From Dryomyza anilis (Eukaryota > Arthropoda > Insecta > Diptera > Dryomyzidae): a stretch of DNA of 64,000 nucleotides. The stretch lies in the NCBI GenBank assembly GCA_951804985.1, contig OX638133.1, positions 70,872,367 through 70,936,366 on the forward strand, read 5' to 3'. This document shows positions 27,184 to 42,100 of the stretch, piece after piece (the first letter of the stretch is position 1; each line of letters begins with the position of its first letter). The notes under the pieces are model-generated. The model was not told the DNA's origin. It saw only the letters and a list, made by a program, of their open reading frames with translations, and did not search any database. The translations under genes were made by a program, and so were the position numbers.

Positions 27184-30100
27184 AAGCGGACATGGCTAAA
27201 CGGACTCGGGTAGTGATGCTGATCAAGAATATATATACTTTTCCATACCGGACACGCCTCCTAAGGGGCGTTACAATATATGCACAAAGTTAATATACCC
27301 TGTACCTCATAGGTGTAGGGTATAAAAAAAAACAATTTTAAACCAAAGACCGTTGTTTTGGAAATTTTTATTTTGAGAACTCCAAATTTTATTGAATGAC
27401 ATTTAAACATGCCTTGTACTTAAGATCTTCTATATAAAATAAAATACGTTTTTCTGTTTCTTTTTATACTTTTTTAAACACGTTTTCAACCGGTATAAAA
27501 CCGAAACCGTTTATTTCGGATTTGGATATAGGTTTATTTCAGATTTTCGTATAACGGTTTGGGTTACGGTTTCGGTTTTTAAAATGAAAAGGTTTATCGT
27601 ATATCAGTTTCGGTTACGGTTTCAATCTTTGGTAAAAATATATATATTAGTTTGACCATTTTTGGAAACAACTCGTTTAAATATGGAATATGCTTATAAA
27701 CGAACAATCAGCTCAATTCAATAAATTTCCATTCGAAAAATGCCGCCTATTTTTAGAGACAATAACTTTTAATAGATAGAGCTGAAAATATAACTTTTTT
27801 TAATGTCCTTGCCATATGCACCACAGCATAATAAAAACCAATATAATCGCATAAGCGAAAGGTGGACAGAAATTACAGAGAATGGAAGTGATAGAGAGAG
27901 TGGGAAAGGTGTCGTCTGTATATGGTATATATTGGTGAATGAGAACGGGGGGAGGGGGCGGAAAAAAAAACTGTAAATTTAGAGACCACTTCGTTTGAAC
28001 GTTCAACGTTGATTATGAGATTAAAATGTGTTGTATATAAATGAGAAATGAATGAATAAACTGAACTGAACGGAATGGATTGAAACTAAAAATAGAGCTT
28101 CAAAAATCCTTCAACTTATTTGAATCAACTCAACCTACACCACACCACTATTGTGTCCTTCATTCAAAGGTTTTCTATGATTACGAAATATAAATACAAG
28201 GCAACAAAAACTAGCTTGAAACTAAAACCGAAACAGTATATAAAACAAAAACCCTAACAAAAAAATAACTGATGCATTGCATGTATCCAAACTTCATGTT
28301 CTCCACAAAATGTAACTCTCATTCAGCGCGCAACTTCATGAATGGAGTTTTCTGTATGTCCTTCGCTCGATTTTCCTTTTTGCGAGTTTCATTCTCGACA
28401 TCGAGAAGTTCATTCTTAAAACGCTGAAGTTTTATGGTTTTTGCATACATACAACACGTAACAGTTGTCATGAATGAATTGGTTTGTATGAAGGTAAAAT
28501 ATGAGACTGCTGAAATGAAATTTAACTAAAAAAAAAAGAGTAACTTACCCTGACAAATTTTATATATAAATATTTTAAAAAATATTTGTCAAATAAATTC
28601 AAAATTTTAATTTATTCACACGCAAAGAAAAAAAAACGTCGTTTGGAGGCAATAGAATATCTTTTGCAACGCGCAAAAGTTTAAATGTTCATTGAAAAAC
28701 ATAAATTATTTATTTTAAACGATAGTTCGTTTGCGCTCAATGTGTGCCAAAATACATTTTTGCGACAAATGCGAAATTTGTATTAAACATAAAATTATTT
28801 TCGTGTGAAAATAAAAAATAAAATTTGCGGAAAACGTTGCATACTTCTGGGTGCAATTTTCAGGGATTTTCAAACTGTAAGATTCTGTGAACAAAATTCT
28901 CAAACTTTAATATGCAAACTGTAACATTAAAATTGTAACTCTCAAACGAATGCTCGTAAAATGATCCTCAGATTATATATGTTCAGATTGATATATGTTT
29001 GTATAAATACCTAATAATAATTGATAGTAATGTTGGTAGCTCATGGTTGTTTGTAGAAACGGGTTATTGATTGGTCAGCAACATAAAGACGATTTTCAGA
29101 TATTGGTTTAATTCTAAAAATAGTACGACCATTTTTAATATAATTCAACACACCATGATATTTATTTTTAATTTCTCTAGAATTTTACATGAAATATTTT
29201 TAAATATTCTATATGGTTTTTCTTTTCAAATTTAATTCAAAAAATTTGCTTATGCCCAAAATAAAAACAATACTAGAAATGAGAGAGAGCGGTCAAGCCT
29301 GTTTTTAGTGCTAATTTACACGTTGTTAAAAATTTAGAATACCTATACTATTGGACACGGAATAAAAATATTGCAAACTCATAACTTCGAATTATTTCCG
29401 ATATGGGGCGCATTTACTATTAATGGAGCCACTAAAAGTTGATATCTACAATATACGTATAATCGACGGTACTGCAAAACCGCCTAACTGCATGTGAAGA
29501 TTATGTCTTGTGTTTGAATCGGGTTTTAATAATAAAGATAAATTATATATGTTATGACATACCTTATTTTGTATGAAGTTAGTTAAGAATTGAGACTCAA
29601 AATAGTGTCGTTTCTTCTGTAAAATATATTTTATTATATTCGAAAATGTAAAAAGGATAGGCTTTGCAGTATCACCGACGATATATAGATTTGTGAGCGA
29701 ATTCGACTAAATTGATGAATAAACTAAATTTTGTCGGTAATGCAGTGTTCGACTTTTCAATTTAGCAAATTATCGAGCAGACTAAATTGAACTAATTTGG
29801 ATGACAGCAAACAGACATATCGCTTATTTACTACAAAAGTGTCAGAACTCATAAAAATCGATTTTGTAGAAAACACGTATAAAGTTTTCAATTGATTCTC
29901 ACTTTGCATATAAAATGCATGGAACATATGGTATATTGTCTTCTCATGCGGTGATTATACAAGATATCAATACGAATTTTTTACACAAAGAATGATATAA
30001 TGGATAATTCTGCATCATTAACTCAAAAATCGCGTTTTTTGAGTTATGACACTCTTGTAGTAAATGAGCGATTTGATAATCGATTGTTTATGAACATTAA

Positions 30101-33100
30101 AAATTACCAGTTCCCGAATGGAGATCGAATGAAAAGTCATTCAATTTAATTTAGTCAGCAATTTAGTCGAATTGACACATACTCATAATATTGGAGATGT
30201 TGAAAAAAAAATGGCACTCAGAACTTTGAATTTTGTTCGTTAATGGACCTTTTGAAATACGTTTTTTCTTCACCAAAACAGTTGAATTTTGGAATATCTG
30301 TAGTATTGAAAAGGTAAAAAATATTGCAAAAGTAGGAACTTCGAATTTACTGCAAAGATGAATTCTGTTCCACGAATTTCAGTGGTAAACTACAGAGCTT
30401 AAGACGAAGTTATTCACCATAAAATTAAAACGTTACGACTCGTTCCAATGACATTTGAGCATGCTACGTTACGTCCATGATACAAATATATGGGCCATTC
30501 CACACCAAATCGACCAGCGGTTGGAATTCACCTTCTTCGATTTCAATGAAATTTGGGCAGCTGATAAAGCTATTGAGATATGCATTGACCATTTTACCAC
30601 AACTACCAGAGATACAGTGCTTCAAAGTTACAAAAAATGGGCAAAAAAGCACTTTTGTATGGTTGTTCATATTTCAATATCTCTTAAAGAAAATATGCAT
30701 TGATGGCTCATTTTAAAGCTAATAGAACAAGCTTTTAGATACATTAAGTGGTTACTTCTAAACTTGAACATGTGGCCCGTCGTCATTATCCTAGCACTTC
30801 AAATTGATGTACTTAAAAAGAACCTTTTTAAAAATTCTGAAAAAGATCGTGTAATTTGGCTGATTTAATATAAATGTTCATGCCAAAATTCAAGATGGTA
30901 TTCTGATAGCATCATATTTTAAAAAATAATTTTCTTTTGAAGTTTAGTTTTAAAAGCAAAGCAAAATCCACAATAAAAAAATCTCATGTAAAATTCTATA
31001 GAAATGAAAAATAATTATTAAAATCAAACGCACTGTACTTTCTTAAGTGGCAGTTATTTAATATTACTTCGTTACTTTGTTTATATTTTTATTTTATTGT
31101 TAATTGCAATTATGTTTGTGTTTTGAGAAAGAATTAAAAAAATATACCTCTATTAAAGCACAAAACACTTCAACAATTTTAACAAAAACCATTAAAACAT
31201 TGACCAAGGTAATTTTGATTTTTTTTTTAGCTGAATCAAAAGTAATGTAAATCGAAAAAGTGAAGTTTGAAAATTTAACTAAAAAGTTTACTACAAAAAA
31301 AAAATCTAAAAATAATATGGATTAAAAACTAAAATAAAATTTAACAAATTAATTACAGATATCTATTAAAAATGATCAAACGTAATTTTGAATAAAGTGT
31401 AAAGACCTCACAAAAAGTCATTATGCCCTTTTAAAATTTTGTTATTGCTAAAAAGGTATTATATACAAAAAAATATTTCTCACTTATATCGAAGAACACC
31501 TCTCCAAATTTTAGATATTATATTAATAAATAAAAGACCTAATTTTCAAAAAAATTTGAGCGAAATCAAAATAGCTGTTTTTTCGAAATTAGAGTTCGAA
31601 AATTTTAAAATAACATAATAATTATAAACCGAATTATAAAAAAATATTTTTAACCAGAATCAAAAACTACATTCAATTCTTAGAATCCATTTTGCAACGT
31701 TATTGACCTAGATAAGTGCTTTCGAAGTTACCTCTATAAAGAAAAGATGTGCTTTTTTGAAGCATCATAATTTTGTGAAATTTTCGAATTTGGAAAAAAA
31801 AATCAATATTTGTGTCATGGTTACGTCTATTGTAACTCCAGCTTTAGAATTACAAGTCTAAAATTTGTCTAAAATTCTTCACAAAATAAATCTTACACAG
31901 CAGACATATAAAAATACATATTTGTAATTTTTCGCAGATAATAGTATACGAAAAGTAAGAATATAATAAAGGAAAATAAGTTACAGAGAATATAGAAGAA
32001 GTAGCCGAAAGGAAATAACGAAACACTAATGAATACAACATACAAACATGTTGTATATATTGAAGAGATACGTTTATTGCGAGAGAATCTGTAATACCAA
32101 AGAGATTTAAAAAGGAATAGGGAAAATTGAGCGAAAGAGAGATACAAAAAAAAGCGCGTGTAATGTTAAGGGTGTTGTCTTCGAACCGAATTGCACACTG
32201 CAGAAATTGTATCTTTTTTTGTATTATTAAACCTGCCTCAAACGGAAAATGATTTGAGCCATAGCTGCCAACTTTGTCAGATAAATCTACTTTGTCAGAT
32301 TTTTTAATTGCCGGTAGATAAAAGATATCTGACTAGATTTTTTTAATTCCATGTAAGATTTTTGGTACAGAAAATATTTTTTTTATTGACACACAGATTT
32401 TTTTTATTTTTGTATATTTCTTAGTCAAATTTTTTAATTATTACGGAATTTTATTTATTATCTTTCAAGACAAATGGGATGAATTTTAATATTTATTTAT
32501 TAAATTATATTTAATATAGAAAACACTATATTTTTTTGCGTTTTTTTTCTATTTAAGATTTTTTGTGGGATTTTTTATTTTATGTGCAATTTTTGTAACA
32601 TTTTTAGGAATTTCAGATTTTTGGTAGATTTGTTAATGCATGAGAGATTTTTTGTCAGATTTTTTATTTGCTGTTAGATTTTTTAATTGCAAAATCCGTA
32701 AATAGATTTTTTAACTATCGCTGTAAGAAAAACAGATTCAGTTTCAGCTATGATTTGAGCTCTTGCATTTGCACTCTTGTGCTGAGAACAGCAAAAGTTT
32801 ATATTTTCTTATGAAAAGTAATACGTTTGAAGTTTTATATAGACATTTTCATAAAAAATATTTAAGGAGTAGACATTTTGTTTGGGATGATAACACTTTC
32901 TGATCAGGATTTCCTGACTTGAATCCTGATTTTACCAAGAAAATCATGATTTAAAAAAAATCCTTTCCACCGGATGTCTTGGTTTTTTGGTTTATTGGAT
33001 TTTTTTATAAATAATACAATTTCAATACGATTTATCGGTTTTTAAAGTTATTCCTTCCCTCCCTTTTGCTGCCAAGAACTGCTAAATAACCTTTGGTTAA

Positions 33101-36100
33101 AACATAGTTTGTTGAAAAATTAACCGTCTTGGATCTGAATTAGTCATATGAATGAAACTGCCTAAGTGCTTGATCAAATCTCTTTTGAATGTCTTCTTTA
33201 TAACAGGACAACTCTTAAGAAATCGATGTCTGTCTACCGCTTATAAATTGGCTTGTATAACTTCCATAGTTTCGGCGAATATATCCAGCTATATCATTAA
33301 AAATTGGATCTACATAAAGGCCTATTTGGGTTTTTTAACAGGGACGCTACAAAAGTAGAGCGACAGGGACAGCAAACGACGACATATTTCTTGCCGCTCT
33401 TTTGACATTTCTCTTCAGTAAGGTTTGCCATTTCATGATGGAAAGATATACGAATTCGAATTTCGGTAGTAAATTTTAATAATTTCGACTCGTTGTTGGC
33501 TCGTATATCTTTCCATCATGAAATGGCAAAAAGCCTTGTAAAAATTTGTGTAGCGTCTTACCCTATACAATACCCTATATAATACGTGAATCATTTCATT
33601 ATCAACTTCACCAGAGAATTCATTCAACAGTGGTCCAAATAATTGTTTTCGATTTGGTAATTTTTATCAAATTCTTAAATTTTCAAAAGATAAATCGTAC
33701 ACAAATATATTTCCTAAGTTATAATTCGAAAAATGTACAAATATCAATAAAATCAAAAAAATAAAATCCAAAAAAAGTCCAAAAATCATGGATTTTTTTA
33801 AGTGGATAAAATCCTGCAAATCGAAGCCAGCCCTGTTGAAGGGATTTATATAAGTTACTTGTATCGCAAGTGGACCAATTTCGCTTTTTTTTAGACTCAG
33901 AACCATTTCTTGGATAAAACATATTGAAACAAAATTTCATCGCAAAAACTTAAAATACCCTGTACCTCATACATGTAGGGTATAATAAAATTAAATTTTA
34001 CAATCCTATAAAAATAGAAATAACCTTCTATGATACTTAAAATGTCCTATTTAATATTTTGTTAAATCCCGAGACCCGAAATCGAAAACGTAAAATTTTA
34101 CAAATTCAGAATTTCGGAATTGACATTGCAACGACGATATATTATTTTAAATATATTTAAAATGTATTTTTTTCATATAAATATACACAAAAAAGTAAAA
34201 AAAACAAAAAAAATAATTTGTTGTTTTTATTTATAATAGAAATAAAAACAACAATTCTGCAAACAACAATTCTGCAAACAACAATTCTGCAACAAGTCTG
34301 CTCTCGCAAAAAGCTTTTAAAAAGTTCCATTCGTGACAGTAGAAAAAACAGTCACAGACGACTGACAAATACATGCGAGTGCGGCGCGTTCGTAGTTATT
34401 CGGTAAAAACAACAGCAAAAAGTCCTAGCCTAACGAAAAACCAACCAATCAACCACCCATTGAGAACCAGAACCATGAATGAAACGAATAGAGAGACAGA
34501 GAGAGAACGTGATTATAAGTGAGAGTAGTTGAGAAAATGCAGGGAACAAGCGACTTGTTGTTGTGCATGATATTATTTCATGTGTACAAAGAAGCAACAA
34601 TAACAAGAGCCACCACCCACCTCAAAAAGTAGAAACAACGATGATAAGAAGACACGAACAACTTAAAGCACACTCAGCAGAAACAAGCACGAAGTACGTA
34701 ACAAATACCGACCGAAAAACGAACAAAATTAACGAATAGATTTAACGAACAGAAATAACAAAACAACCGACCGCAGCACCGACTACAGCAATCGACAGAT
34801 CGGCCGCTATAAAAATGCAAAATAAAAAAAGGAAACCACAGAATTCATTCATTGCAATTTGTGAATAAATGCAGAACAACATTCATTAATGTTGAAATAA
34901 AATGCTGCATGTATTGGCTTTATATGGGTGCCAAACATTCACACAGTCACTCAGTCAAGGCATGCGGCATGCAGCATGCACCAACAAACATGCAAGACAT
35001 GTTGCCAGTTGTTGGCAGCAACGGCTAAAGCTGGAGTTATAATAGATGCGTTCTCAATGTCACCGGAACGGTACGTAACGTAGCAATCCAAATGCTACGG
35101 ATCTTTACATCCCGTCCCGGCCACGCACGTTACGTTCATTATAACCATTTATATGATGTACGCATTTATCGCAACGTTACGTCCAGTTACGATGACATTT
35201 GAGCACGTTACGTAAATGTAAAATGACCCAAATGAAATTTGGTTCAAAAATAGATGAAAAATTACCCAAAAACGAAAAAAACTACACAAAAAACGAAAAA
35301 TTACCCATAATTTAAAAGGGCTCGATATTTGGTCAATTTTTCGCCGAAAAATGTGAAACTTTTCCAAAATTTTTCATATGAAAAATGACCCAATTTTTGA
35401 TGAGATATTTTTGGGTCACTTTTCATTTTTTGTTGGCATTTTTCTTTGGACGATTTTTCCCACAACCGTTTACGTTTATTATAACTCCAGTTTAAATATT
35501 AAATTGTTGCGATGTACAGTCAAATATATTCAGCGGGGTTTCATCATTAAGATCCCAGCAGGAATTGTCATACAAATGTCCACTGATTCCTGCATGAGGT
35601 AGCATTAAGGATGTCATGCACGTCATTCATCAATGAAGTCACAAATGATTGTTATATTTTTTATAAAAAAAAATATTTTTTTTTTATTATTTTTTTATTT
35701 TTCAAATTATATTTTTTTATTTTATTTATTTATCTTATTTTATTTAATATTTCAATTTTATTATTTTTTCTGTTCGCGATTGGAATGGTAGTGTAATTGC
35801 TAATGTCAATAACGTACTTCACTAACATTACTACTTTTTATTATCTCGCTTTTATAAAAATTGGTCCCTCAATTTGTGCCTATGAATTATATGGCAGGGT
35901 GACATCGAATACAATATTTCAGTTTTACGCGTAAATGCTGCCCCTAGACGTATGTTGTATGCATTTCACATTGCATTTCACAACATAAATGCTGCATACC
36001 TTTAGGGGCATGTGACGTGAATGTTAATTTTCATCAATGACGTCATCAATAACATTTCATCAATGACAGATTTTCACAATGTCATTGATATATGGTGTAT

Positions 36101-39100
36101 GACGTCTTTAATGCAATATCATTTATAAAATTGTTGTAGACATATTCATCAATGACAAATTTTCTAATGTCCTCGATTCATCAATCATGACCTTGTCGTC
36201 AATGAGGCCATTTCCTGCTGGGATATTCCCGAGTGAAAATTGGTTAAGGTTAGCTTTATTTCGCATCCAAAGGAATTATCTTGATCAGGGTCGACTAGAG
36301 TAATCCTAATTTCAAATCCACGTAAGACAACCTAATCCATCCTTATTAAAGAAATCTGAACTGAACACCACATAATCGATCTTGATCAGACACTAATAAA
36401 AAAATCTGATTGTAAGTCGTATTATTATAATATGATCGCGATGTTATTAAAAAGCTTCAATATCATTGGGTAAAAATTAATTCTAATAATATAAAATATT
36501 CCACAATAAACAAGATTTTGTCAAATATCAATAAAAGAGGGGAAATTGTAATTTTGTATCAATTTAAAATTTTTATTTTTGTATCAGTTTCAATACCAAA
36601 ATTGACGACCATCAGCATCAACAACATACAAAAAAAAAAAACAAATGCAAAAGAAACTCAAATTTATTTTAAATAATTTTAAATTTATCATTTAGACTCA
36701 AAACGTTTACTATTTCTTATTGCAAGTTAGTAAGACATCTTTGTGTGTTCATAAAACTATTTTTTTTTGTTTGAAAGGGCTCGTATTTGATAATATTACT
36801 TACAGAAGAATTTAAATATACATCGAATGATATAAGGTTGGACAGGTGTGCGATCACGAAGCTTGATCAGGGAAACTGATTAGGATAGCAACTTCGAATA
36901 GCGTCACAGGTTGAATCAGGCACTGTTGTCGAAACCTTACCTTATTTGAAATCAGGATAACCTGATCTGGCAATGATAGTATCCTGAACTAAATTTCCAC
37001 TCGGGATATTTGGAAGATGTTTGTCTCAAATATAATCATTTTAGTTATTTATTAAGTTATTTAGTCAAAGTCAGTGCTGGCATATTTAGTTTCGTCCGAA
37101 AAAAATACATTCCTTTTTAGGATTTCATGAACCTTTTTTTTTTTTTTTTTAATTAATTTTTTGTATTTAATTAATTTTCGTACTTTTTTTTGCTGTTTTT
37201 TTTTATATTTTATTATACCCTACACCTATGAGGTACAGGGTATATTAAGTTTGTGCATAATTTGTAACGCCGCCGAAGGCGTGTCCGGTATTAAAAAATA
37301 TGTATATTATTGATCAGCATCACTACCCGAGTGCGTTCAGCCATGTCCGTCTGTCTGTCTGTATGTCTGTCCGAAAACATACACGGATAGAAAAGATTTG
37401 TTTGAATATGATAGAATGTAATTAAAAAGTAATACGAAATTACCATACATGTATTAGGAATGAAGTGTAATTAAATTATAATCGAAATTGAATTTATTTT
37501 TGTTCACGTGTAAACATTATTATATTGTCCAGCAGAATCTGTCGAATTTACCATAAATATGTTACAATACCAACATAAAATATTAATTGCATTTGAATAA
37601 ACTGTTTCTTGGCAATTTACTTGGTTAAAACTATGTTTCGAAACACAGAAAATGCTAATCAAATCTAAATACAAGTATGTTCGCAACGCTCGTCTTAATT
37701 CGATAATTTATCGACTGACGAAGTTGGCAGCGTTGTGCAGCATTTTCTACCTACGCCATCTTTTGCCATCGTTTGAACATATTTGATGTTTAAAAAAAAA
37801 ACAAAAAATAAATTGGATTTAAATAAATGTATTCTTCCAACATTCTTCTTGTATACGAAGTTGGCACTCGTTGAGCAGAATTTTCTATCTACGTGTCTTT
37901 TGTCGTCGTTTGAAGTATGTATAGGGTCATTTTAAATATATTGATGTTTGACAAAGTTGACACTCGGTGATCGGCATTTTCTGCGTACGTGAAGCGTCTG
38001 CTGGTGCAATTGTGCATTCATTAATGCTGTCACTTGTACTTGCAGTTTTAAACGAATTATTTATGCATTTAAAAATGTGTATATTATAAATTCCCACTGT
38101 GCATGTTTAAAGATTATTAATAAAAATAAATAAAAAAACATTTTATTTTTATTTTATTTTCAGGATTTCTTTCCAAAAATATTTAAATATGTTTCTATGC
38201 AAACATACTACTTTTTGAACTGAAACAACTGATATGTTTCACTGGAAACATATTTATATTCAGATCGTTAAAAATCATGTTTTACTTTGAACATATTTAT
38301 GTTTCGGTTCAAATATTTATTTTATTTGGATGTAGTAATTATTGTGTTTACTCCATTTTAAGGGACTTACTCCATTTTAAGGGGCAACATTAAAATGTTT
38401 CCGGGATATTATAATGTAAGTCAGAGCTCATTACAACACTGTTAAAGTCTCAATACAACCCTGTTTACAAATGATTTATCAGTCAATTTTTATAGGGATA
38501 TAAGACGTAAATTTCTGATATGTGAATAATATTCTGAGTGTAGGGGAGTTCAGCATAATTAAGAACATTAAAATTAAGATATACAGTTAAATATCCCCAC
38601 CAAAGGTGTAGGGTATTCCATAGTCGGGTCCGACCGACTATAAAATTCTGTCTCACGGGACCGAACTTTCTCATGTGACCTAACTTTTCCAACTCGTTTT
38701 TTAAGTCGGTTTTTTAGCTCTTGTTAAAGTCGTAATTTTGTGCTCCATTTTAACTAAAGGATCCAAGATATATAATTTTTCATATTTATTTCAGCACCCT
38801 AAAAAATATATTTACGCTAATACATTGATCAATTTTATACAGATTAGTTCAATACAGTCCCAATACAGCGCAGCTATATAGGTTGAAAATATAACTTAAA
38901 TTTCAAGACATATTACCTGTAGAACCCGAAAAGCTGCATGTTATATAGTTAATATAAACGAGTGGTGTCTTCTAATTTTTCATTTTTTTTTTAGTTTCAT
39001 GTTTGTCATTTGTCCAACGAGTTTTTTTGAAATAATTGTCCAACGACAAACAGTTCATTTTTAACCACTGTCATTTATGTTCTGATTACCACACATCACG

Positions 39101-42100
39101 TCTGATATTAATGAATGAACTAACGATTATCTTTTTCTTATTGAATGAGTTATGCGAATGAGAATGGAAATCATTTCAATGAATTGTATAGTTTTTCTAT
39201 TTTTTTATGTTTTGTGATTATTGACGTCGAATGATGTCACTCGTTGACCACCATTCATAGAGAAGAACGAATGAAAAAAAAACGATTAAATTGAAGCTTT
39301 TGTTGCTTGTGGACTACAGTAGGTCATGTGTGAAAATTTAAAAACTATTTATTTGATCTACCGACAATATATACAAAATAATGTTACAAATGTGTATCCA
39401 TAATTTCCAAACACTTTCGATTCCAAACAAGTAGTTAGCCAACTACATTTGAATCGCTTATTAGCAAATACTTTTTGAGTCAGTGTGTCATTGAAAGTAG
39501 TTGTCCATTTAGATATCCATTTAAATATGCACAACATAGCAACTTCCGTTCTCCATTAACAATTGCTTTTAAAACCTATCTAACTATTGATTTTTGATGT
39601 TGCAAGAAATACCTATCATCTATTCTATAATGGCATTAATAATTGTAGCTATTTTTATGCGAATTGCATTACTCTACAAACGAGAAGTAGGTGCAGATTC
39701 CATTATTTCCATATACTCTCACGTTTACTTTTAGTAGTCAATGTTAAAAATGTTAGTATTCCAATTAGTTTATAAGATATTATTTAAGATTTTTTTAGTA
39801 TTTAAGATGGAACTACACTATGTCGCTATGTCATTTTGTGTCAATTTCATGTTCGAAAATTTCTCTAATTTGTTGTTTTTCGATATGACTAAGTTTAAAA
39901 AAATGCAAACATGTTGACATTTTTATTTCGTTTGACTTGGTTAATGAACATTTTAATTTTGGACAGTTTCTTCGTCAAAATGATGTAAAGAAAACAAATA
40001 TGTTACAAAATGATATGGTGAAAACCGGGTATTACGTTACCCCAGTCAAAAAATATGCAAGGAAACTGGTATAATAATAGTAGTTTTGAGGAAAATTCAC
40101 AGGAATATGATAGGAAAATGTGGAAAAACATAGGAAATGTGGAAATCAAATAATAAAAAATCAAATAAATACTGAGTAAGCATTCAATTTATGACATACT
40201 AGTATTTCGTACCCGGGCTGCGCAACGAGGGTTTTTAATTTTTTAACCTGATCATTTAGCTGATCATTTTGGTTTTTCCCGTTATTTTATTATTTTTCTC
40301 TTTTTTTGTTTTTGCTATTCTTTTGATTTTTTTTTTGTATTTTTTTTATTCAGTTGCTTCTGTTTTCTTTTGATTTTGTTTCTAAAATTAACTTTTTCCT
40401 TTTGCTTTAATTTTTTGTGGATTTGTGTTCTAAATTTTGTTTTATGCGTTTTTGGTTTTTGTATTTTTGATATTTTTGAGTTTTTAATTTTGTGTTTTAC
40501 TTTTTTTTTGTGTTTTGGTTTTGATTTAGATTTTGTGGTTTTTCTTTTGTTTTTGTCTGATTTTATTTTGCTTTTTATTTTTGTTTTTATATTGTGTGTT
40601 TGCCCTTTGTATTGAGTCTTTGCGATTATTTTTGTATTGTGTGTTGCTTTTGTTTCTGCGTTTTTGGTTATGGTTGTGTTGGTTTATGGTTTATTTTGGT
40701 TTATTTTGTGTTTTTGATTTTGTTTTGTGATTTTCATTTTAATTTTGTTTTTATATTTATGTTTTAGATTTTGTTTTTGTATTTATCTTTTGTGTTTGGT
40801 TTTGCTTTTGTTTTTATGTTTTAAATTTTGTATTTTTGTTTGTACCTTTGTTTTTTTTTGTGTTTCTGCTTTTATTCTTTGTATTTGTATTTGTTATTGT
40901 TTTTCCATCTGTTTTTTTTATTTTGCTGTTGGTTTTTTGTAAGTGCTTTAGTTTTGTGCTTTTGATTTGGTTTTTGTGTTTGATTTTGTTTTTGTGTTTT
41001 AGCTTTTGTATTTATTTTTATTTGAGTTTTTTTGTTTTATCTTCTTAACTGGTGTGTGTCCCAAGTTACAACGCGTTGTAAGTTCAGGTTGTATGGGAGG
41101 CGTCCAATCCCGTCCATATATAGCCTATGTCACCCTTCGGACTCCATAGTATCCTGGTGCAAAATTAGCGGTTTAGACGTGATGCTGGAACACACATACA
41201 GACTGACAGACAGACGGACCAAGAGTTTTATATATATAAATGATAGATATGATAATTTGATTAGTAGAAATTTAGTTCAGAATGAAATCATTGTCAGCTC
41301 TGGCTGGCCTCACTTCAAATAATGTAATGATCAGGTTTTCACATCAATTAGAATTTATCACTGATTTTTTGTTTGAAAGGGTTATGAAAAAATCGGTACA
41401 AAAAATTTCAGAAGAATTTAAATATGCATCGAATGATAAGTGTAGGATAAGGGTAAGATCAGGCAATTTGAACCAGACACCTATGTGAAAACTTGATCAT
41501 TATCTTATTTAAACTCAGGCAAGCCTGATCAGATAATGATTTCATCTTGTACTAAATTCCGAATCGGGTAGTATAATTTCTTCACTTGAGAAAAAAGTGA
41601 TTAAAATAAAAATTTAAGAGACAAATTATTTTTGATGAATCTGTATTAGAGGTTCGAATACCGAAGCATTTTGACAATGCCGAGACTTTCGGGATTAAAA
41701 AATCGAACCCTGGACCAGGCCTGAATTATTGAAATTTGTATTGTAGGGGTAGCTTCTGTATATGCGTAGTCGTGAAGTAACAATGATACTTATAACTTAC
41801 CTTTTCATTGAACTTTTCCATTTTTTTTCATTTCACTTAGATAGGAATCGGATTCAGCTGGTTCATATCATCGTTGTAGAAAGAAAGGTCACTAAATACA
41901 TTTTTATGAAAAACTTCAATTTCGAGATTGTTGATTAATATTACAAAAAGTAATTAATGCATTTTTGAAGTTGAAATATCAATTCATTTACATTTTCTTA
42001 TCATGCGTTACAAAAAATGGTGATCATCAATTGAAAATTGACAGATATATAATGTTTTTTGTAAATCAATATTTGGCATTTTGAAAATGTATTTGATGAC

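Noticed and set aside
40370..41048. Four long plus-strand frames rich in Phe, Leu and Cys
   Set aside because: They come from T/G-rich low-complexity DNA, which lacks stops by composition. No protein features.
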